Position numbers and translations under genes: made by a program. The notes under the pieces are model-generated. The model had not been told where the DNA came from. It saw only the letters and a program-made list of their open reading frames with translations, and did no database searches. Of a stretch of DNA of 9,354 nt, positions 5,998 through 9,354 are shown piece after piece (position 1 is the first letter of the stretch; every line of letters starts with the position of its first letter). This stretch comes from DASUZD01 sp036377055. GTDB taxonomy: Bacteria > Actinomycetota > Thermoleophilia > Gaiellales > Gaiellaceae. Location of the stretch: positions 1 through 9,354 of the forward strand of contig DASUZD010000011.1 of the NCBI GenBank assembly GCA_036377055.1, given 5' to 3'.

Positions 5998-6072
5998 CGG
6001 GGCGTGGCGCAGCCTGGTTAGCGCGCTAGTCTGGGGGACTAGAGGTCCCGAGTTCAAATCTCGGCGCCCCGA
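5998..6072 (+). tRNA. tRNA-Pro, anticodon GGG
   Basis: The full cloverleaf is visible. The acceptor CGGGGCG (5998-6004) pairs with CGCCCCG (6065-6071) with discriminator A6072. The D arm is GCGC...GCGC. The anticodon stem CTAGT/ACTAG encloses loop CTGGGGG with anticodon GGG at 6033-6035 and G37. The T arm is CCGAG TTCAAAT CTCGG. CCA is not encoded and must be added after transcription. It decodes CCC and CCU. The gene is 75 nt and every stem is intact. It lies about 1.9 kb from proS, whose product charges it. Confidence 0.97.
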
Positions 6073-6090
6073 TTCGATTAGGCGAATTTG
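6072..6090 (+). terminator. Weak hairpin at the tRNA 3' end
   Basis: ATTCG (6072-6076) can pair with CGAAT (6083-6087) around a 6-nt loop, followed by TTTG. It might help end or process the tRNA transcript. It is short and uses the tRNA discriminator base, so the call is weak. Confidence 0.25.
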
Positions 6091-6111
6091 CAGGCACTTT
6101 AAGGACGCCGA

Positions 6112-7002
6112 ATGCGACGCAGACGCGCCGCGCGTACGCCTGTAGTACGACGTTCCGAGCGTCGAAAGACGGGCCGCGCTTCGAAGACGCGAAGGAAGTC
6201 GACCGTCCTTCGCGGGAAACGGGCAGCAAAGTGGACGCTCGGCGTGGCCGGCGCAGCCGTGGTGGCAGCAATCGCTGTCGCGATCGCCACCGACGTCTTC
6301 GGGATCTTCCAGCACAGCGTGCGCCGGATCGTGCACAGATCTCCGCCGCCGACCGCCCGCACGCCTCCATCACCGCTGAGCTTCCGATGGTGGCGCGACG
6401 AAGAGGGTTTCGACGTCGTCTCAATCCCGCGCGGCAAGTCCGCGCAGCTCGCGCATGCGAAGAACTGCCGCGCGCTCGAGCAATCGGCGCGCGAAGCTGG
6501 CGGAGCGGACCCTCATACGACGAGGCTCGCGATGCTTGTGCAGGGCCGACTCGCCGACACCGCGACGATCATCGGGATGCGCGCGATCGTCACGTCGCGG
6601 AGCCGAGCGACTGGCGGCGCCGAGGCGGAGTGTGCCGGCGGCGGGGCGGAGAGCGCGCTGCGGCTGAGGTTCAACCTAGATTCAAGGAAGCCGAGGGCGC
6701 TCCGGATGACGGGCGACTTCGACCACGCCGTGCCTGCAGGGCCTTACTTCGTGCACGGGCGCGTCATCACCGCGGCGAAGCACGAGGTCGTTCCACTCGA
6801 ACTCGAGGGCGTTGCGCGGCGGCGAGCCGTGACATGGAGGCTCGAGCTCACAGCCGCCATTGGCAGCCGAACGAGGAGGTTCGTCATCGACGACCACGGG
6901 CGCCCGTTCAGAACCACTCCGCACGAAGGCGGGTGGCCAGTCTACGAGTGGCGCTGGTGGCACACGCCGCAGGACATGCACATCTCGCACGTGCAGCCGT
7001 GA
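6112..7002 (+). CDS. Membrane-anchored protein of unknown function, actinobacterial type
   Basis: The protein has 296 residues. Residues 1-40 are extremely basic (RRRR, RRSERRK, SKTRRKS, RGKR) and should lie in the cytoplasm or bind nucleic acid or lipid headgroups. Residues 41-66 form one transmembrane helix (WTLGVAGAAVVAAIAVAIA). The rest is outside. A proline-rich stalk (SPPPTARTPPSP) is followed by a soluble domain with IIGMRAIVTSRSR, then PYFVHGRVITAAKHEVV, then VTWRLELTA and a closing DDHGRPFRTT. I recall this last layout from an uncharacterised actinobacterial family, so the match is memory-based and no function is known. ATG 6112 is supported by AAGGA 7 nt upstream. It is the first gene after tRNA-Pro. 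Confidence 0.75.
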   Translation: MRRRRAARTPVVRRSERRKTGRASKTRRKSTVLRGKRAAKWTLGVAGAAVVAAIAVAIATDVFGIFQHSVRRIVHRSPPPTARTPPSPLSFRWWRDEEGFDVVSIPRGKSAQLAHAKNCRALEQSAREAGGADPHTTRLAMLVQGRLADTATIIGMRAIVTSRSRATGGAEAECAGGGAESALRLRFNLDSRKPRALRMTGDFDHAVPAGPYFVHGRVITAAKHEVVPLELEGVARRRAVTWRLELTAAIGSRTRRFVIDDHGRPFRTTPHEGGWPVYEWRWWHTPQDMHISHVQP

Positions 7003-7201
7003 AGAGGCGGGGCGTCTGGTAGGAGGATGGGACCGGCGCGTTCGACCGATCGTCGGAGGGCGCCGTCGGTAGTACGCTCGGGACGCTCGGGCTTGCGGTT
7101 GTGACCAACGAGCGCTTAGCCTGAACGAGAATCGTTGGCGCTTCCGTCTCAGCAACGAACGCTGGTATCGACTTCCAAAGACTTCGGCGACCTCCGAGTT
7201 C
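7003..7201 (+). other. 199-bp stretch with no secure gene
   Basis: It contains a GGAGG directly against an ATG (7027) that opens only a 25-codon Arg-rich frame, not convincing as a gene. It also contains a tandem CGCTCGGG pair and a 7-bp inverted repeat (CCAACGA at 7105-7111, TCGTTGG at 7132-7138). From 7073 on, the frame of the next gene is open and reads coding-like (NENRWRFRLSNERWYRLPK from about 7124) but has no ATG, GTG or TTG. This part is probably the damaged 5' end of that gene. Confidence 0.5.
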
Positions 7202-8089
7202 GTGTCAGTGCTGCGGCAGTTCGTCGATCGCTTTGCAGCGGCACCCGACGAGGACGAGGTTTACGTCCTTGCCACCTCCCTTGACGCCTCGAGCACCGTT
7301 CGACTCGAGCTCCGAAAGCTGACGGAGGCGGCTCGGCTGAACGAGCTCGGGCCGGATGCAAATCCGCTGACCTCCACGGAGGCTGACGTTCTCGCGCTCT
7401 CGGCGGGGCGGGAAGTTGTGCTCGCAGAGGACGACGAACAGCGCCTTCTTCTGTTCGAGCTGATCCGCTTCGACAAAGACGGCGCGCGACGCGTTCGGTT
7501 CACCGACGACCATGTCGAGTTCCCGAAAGGCCCTCGGTTCCGCGTCGTGCGGCGCGCCGCGACGTTCGCCGGCATCAGACGGTTGTTGGCAGCCGACCCC
7601 ACCATCACCGAGGGGCGCGAGGTTCACCTCTTCCCTATTCAGGGCGAGGATGACGCCGATTGGTCGCCATGGGCGCTCGCCCAAGCCGAACTTTGCGCCG
7701 AGCGAATGCGAGAGGGAGCGGCAGCGCTCGAATGCATCGCGTGCGGACGTCCGATCGCCGAGTCGTCGCCTCACGCAGCCGAGATCGACGAGGAAGGCGT
7801 GCCTCACGACGCTGGCCTCGTCCACGCTGCCTGCCTGCGGCCAACGCACCGCGTGATCGGACGAGTCTCAGTCGACGCGTTCAGCCAGTACCAGCTCCCA
7901 TACGACTTCGATCACCGCAGATGGCTCGCGACGAGACCACGCGGGCAAGCCGCGTTCAGCGACATGAGCCCGGCGCTTCAGGGCCAGATCGTTACGATCG
8001 GCTGGAAGCCCGGACGACCCCGCGGACACGTCGGCGAGTGGGGCGTCGCTTACACAACTCGAAGACGGCACGATCCGATGGGTCCGTGA
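7202..8089 (+). CDS. Unrecognised protein with CxxC...HxxC motif, probably the front part of a frameshifted gene
   Basis: From GTG 7202 it has 295 residues, with no signal peptide or membrane helix. It is acidic and charged in the first half. A probable zinc site is CIACG (Cys178, Cys181) with HAAC (His208, Cys211) 26 residues later, embedded in GRPI...DEEGVPHDAGLVHAACL, like short treble-clef or zinc-ribbon modules. No family was recognised. The GTG is only the first available start. It has no ribosome site, and coding-like sequence extends upstream to about 7101-7124. At the other end the last 11 codons read RRR-HDPMGP-like, while the adjacent frame reads TLEDGTIRWVRDRARV straight into the next ORF. 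A one-base excess near 8056-8057 (AA) would explain this. It may be a pseudogene, a sequencing error, or two real genes. Confidence 0.6.
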   Translation: MSVLRQFVDRFAAAPDEDEVYVLATSLDASSTVRLELRKLTEAARLNELGPDANPLTSTEADVLALSAGREVVLAEDDEQRLLLFELIRFDKDGARRVRFTDDHVEFPKGPRFRVVRRAATFAGIRRLLAADPTITEGREVHLFPIQGEDDADWSPWALAQAELCAERMREGAAALECIACGRPIAESSPHAAEIDEEGVPHDAGLVHAACLRPTHRVIGRVSVDAFSQYQLPYDFDHRRWLATRPRGQAAFSDMSPALQGQIVTIGWKPGRPRGHVGEWGVAYTTRRRHDPMGP

Positions 8090-8099
8090 TCGAGCGCGA

Positions 8100-8651
8100 G
8101 TGACGGCGCTGACGAGAGCGCAGGCGGAAGCTGATGCTCAGGAGATGAACGAGGGGTTCCGCCGTGCTGAAACCGAGAATGATCCCTTTTCCGTCACCGA
8201 GCGCGGGGCCTTCGGCCCATATTCAGCGCTCTTGCGCGCGGATCCGCGTGCGAAGGTGCAGAAGGTCGTTTCGGCGCAGGCGCGGCCACTGACGCGGGCG
8301 ACGCTGCTCGCGTATGACGACGCCGACAACTTCTATGCGCCGCTGATCAGCGTGTTGGACGCTGACGCGGGGCGGCCGTTCGCCCTCGGCGAGGCGCGTG
8401 TCCTTCTGACCGACCCGCCCGGGTTCGGCGACAGCATCGAGAATTGGGAGCGCGCGGGCTTCGCCATCCCGTCGCTCCGTACGTACGTCATCAGCTCGGA
8501 TGAGGAGTTCGATACTTTCGTCGTCGACGCTTCATCTAACGGCGAGGGTGTCGTGATCGACCCCCTTCTCAGCACCGCCGGTAAACCTGTCGCCGGCTTC
8601 GTTGTGAGCGACCTTCAAGCTGAGCTAGCCCGAGCTCGCGCGACGCCGTAG
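8100..8651 (+). CDS. Unrecognised protein, probably the C-terminal part of the frameshifted 7202 gene
   Basis: As called from GTG 8100 it has 183 residues and is soluble and acidic, with no signal or membrane segment and no recognised domain. Segments include ALTRAQAEADAQEMNEGFRR (helical) and a later alpha/beta region (EARVLLTDPPGFGDSIENWE, RTYVISSDEEFDTFVVDAS). No ribosome site precedes the GTG. The same frame is open and coding-like upstream (LEDGTIRWVRDRARV, from 8058), which overlaps the end of the preceding ORF in another frame. This favours a single gene of about 515 residues split by a one-base insertion. The stop is TAG at 8649-8651. In the same frame the HAF-repeat remnant follows directly. 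Confidence 0.6.
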   Translation: MTALTRAQAEADAQEMNEGFRRAETENDPFSVTERGAFGPYSALLRADPRAKVQKVVSAQARPLTRATLLAYDDADNFYAPLISVLDADAGRPFALGEARVLLTDPPGFGDSIENWERAGFAIPSLRTYVISSDEEFDTFVVDASSNGEGVVIDPLLSTAGKPVAGFVVSDLQAELARARATP

Positions 8652-8819
8652 GCGAGCCGGGCGATCCATCGGCAGCAAGGGTCCGGCGGCATGGTCGACC
8701 TCGGCACCCTCAGCGGCGACTTCAGCCTCGCCTCGGGCGTCAACGCACGCGGCGACGTCGCGGGTTCGAGCTCCACGACCGGCAATGCCGAGTTCCACGC
8801 GACGCTCTGGCGGACCTGA
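8652..8819 (+). pseudogene. C-terminal stub of a HAF-repeat secreted protein
   Basis: The frame after the 8651 stop reads GSGGMVDLGTLSGDFSLASGV and NARGDVAGSSSTTGNAEFHATLW before TGA at 8817-8819. This is one full HAF repeat (DLGTLGG..S.A..IN..G.VVG.S.T..G..HAFLW), preceded by what looks like the end of another. HAF proteins are long multi-repeat extracellular proteins. Here only about 50 residues survive, with no signal peptide and no real start (the ATG at 8691 is internal to the repeat). I infer a remnant left by deletion or recombination. The family name is from memory of the repeat pattern. Confidence 0.6.
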
Positions 8820-8974
8820 GGGGCGTATACGCTGGCGTGGCCGACGCCGCTCGCGTACGAGGACGAGAGGACGCGGCGTAGTCGCGACTCCGTTTTGTTT
8901 CTCGCCTCCGAGCCGGGGCATCCCACAGGCTCGAGGAGGCGCCACGAGAGGGCGAACGATGTTCACGTCGATGT
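8820..8974 (+). other. Short non-coding stretch with palindrome and hairpin
   Basis: It holds a perfect 10-bp palindrome GCGTATACGC (8823-8832) that overlaps a TANNNT-like TACGCT. A 14-codon frame starting at GTG 8837 follows, too short to call. A larger hairpin at 8904-8940 is listed separately. No long convincing gene is present on either strand. Confidence 0.4.
8904..8940 (+). repeat. Bulged hairpin, 11 bp
   Basis: GCCTCC (8904-8909) pairs with GGAGGC (8935-8940) and GAGCC (8910-8914) with GGCTC (8928-8932). A 2-nt bulge (GA) and a 13-nt loop separate the arms. A T-rich stretch (CGTTTTGTTTCTC) lies on its left and no T-run on its right, so it is not a standard terminator for either strand. 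Confidence 0.4.
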
Positions 8975-9118
8975 GTGCTGTACGTCACGCGGGCAACGCC
9001 GGCTTTCGTTCGGCGCGCGTCCCCGCGATGGGTGGTCCTCGTCGGACTGGCCTTCCTGATCGTCATCGTCGCTGACCTCGTCCTCATGTTTACGCTCGCG
9101 CCTGGCGCCGGCTACTGA
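8975..9118 (+). CDS. Probable 47-residue single-pass membrane protein
   Basis: From GTG 8975 the frame reads MLYVTRATPAFVRRASPRW, then a strong hydrophobic helix (VVLVGLAFLIVIVADLVLMF), then TLAPGAGY and TGA. The Arg-rich N-terminus suggests it stays inside, with the short tail outside. The central Asp in the helix is unusual and could mediate packing or oligomerisation. Codons in this frame are strongly C/G-ending through the helix. No ribosome site or clear -10 precedes the GTG, so the start is unsure. A competing frame (ATG 8959) gives an Arg-rich, less plausible peptide. Function unknown. Confidence 0.45.
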   Translation: MLYVTRATPAFVRRASPRWVVLVGLAFLIVIVADLVLMFTLAPGAGY

Positions 9119-9262
9119 TCGGGTCCGACGCGGTTCCGGCGACGCTGCGCGCCCTCGAGCTCTTGGCCGAATCGCCGCCCGAACTGGCGGGGCTTTCGCC
9201 CCCTGCCTTGCGCAAGCGCCTCGGATCAGCTAAGACGGCGGGCAGTAAGTGCGGTCGTTCAT

Positions 9263-9280
9263 CGCCGGCCTTCGCCGGCG
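9263..9280 (+). repeat. 7-bp hairpin before the last gene
   Basis: CGCCGGC and GCCGGCG enclose a CTTC tetraloop. It lies immediately upstream of the purine-rich ribosome site of the last gene, so it may shape the 5' leader or mark the end of an upstream transcript. Confidence 0.4.
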
Positions 9281-9295
9281 AGGAGGGGGGAGAGG
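9281..9295 (+). promoter_or_regulatory. Strong ribosome binding site of the last gene
   Basis: The purine run AGGAGGGGGGAGAGG ends 5 nt before the ATG at 9301, placing a GGAG core at a normal distance. It is the strongest Shine-Dalgarno region in the window, and it fixes the start of the partial gene. Confidence 0.75.
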
Positions 9296-9300
9296 TCACA

Positions 9301-9354
9301 ATGAAGCGACTCATCATCGCGGCGCTTGCGCTCGCGGCGCTCGTCGTCGGCTCG
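9301..9354 (+). CDS. Start of a secreted protein (signal peptide only)
   Basis: Eighteen codons are visible: MKRLIIAALALAALVVGS, then the window ends. Two basic residues followed by an Ala/Leu/Val-rich core is a typical signal peptide or lipoprotein leader n- and h-region. The strong purine-rich ribosome site just upstream supports the start. The mature protein is outside the window, so no function can be given. The same frame is open upstream to 9076 without a standard start codon. Confidence 0.75.
   Translation, partial: MKRLIIAALALAALVVGS

Noticed and set aside
7027..7104. 25-codon ORF after GGAGG at 7021
   Set aside because: The ribosome-site-like GGAGG touches the ATG directly (no spacer), and the product is a short Arg-rich peptide without features.
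6112..9354. Attachment-site repeat of the tRNA-Pro 3' end
   Set aside because: No second copy of the T-arm/acceptor sequence was found by eye in the window. GGGTTCGAG at 8761 is part of the HAF coding sequence.
1..9354. CRISPR array, insertion sequence or prophage
   Set aside because: No regularly spaced direct repeats, no transposase or integrase motifs, and no phage structural genes seen on either strand.

Overview
High-GC bacterial chromosome with actinobacterial traits: GC-rich third codon positions, TANNNT-type -10 elements sitting almost directly on start codons (leaderless style), a proline tRNA without encoded CCA, and a rseP / ispG / proS housekeeping neighbourhood. The secreted-protein types (short RTX protein, HExxH protease with InlB-like repeats, HAF-repeat remnant) and the gene order suggest a deep-branching actinobacterium such as a Thermoleophilia member. 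The phylum is an inference, not a demonstrated placement.

Left part (1-4500), housekeeping block. The window opens in the last 33 codons of a probable RseP-type site-2 protease. A secreted RTX / poly-proline protein follows on the opposite strand and separates it from ispG (MEP isoprenoid pathway). ispG has its own leaderless-type promoter in a 64-bp divergent gap. A 343-bp gap with two copies of a GGGGTCAGACCC palindrome and two hairpins precedes proS (prolyl-tRNA synthetase). proS is tightly coupled to a small XRE-type DNA-binding protein, and that unit ends in a perfect 12-bp hairpin.

Middle (4580-6072). A secreted zinc-protease-like protein with two C-terminal InlB-like repeats is followed by a clean tRNA-Pro(GGG) gene with its own -10 box.

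Right part (6073-9354), accessory and partly decayed. Downstream of the tRNA lies a membrane-anchored protein of an uncharacterised actinobacterial type. Next is an unrecognised gene with a CxxC...HxxC motif that looks broken by frameshifts: there is no usable start upstream, and a one-base shift near 8057 splits it into two ORFs. After it come the C-terminal stub of a HAF-repeat protein, a probable 47-residue single-pass membrane protein, and the first 18 codons of a secreted protein with a strong ribosome binding site at the window edge. No CRISPR array, insertion sequence or phage gene was seen. The least explained items are the palindrome doublet, the broken zinc-motif gene, and the antisense RTX gene between rseP and ispG.
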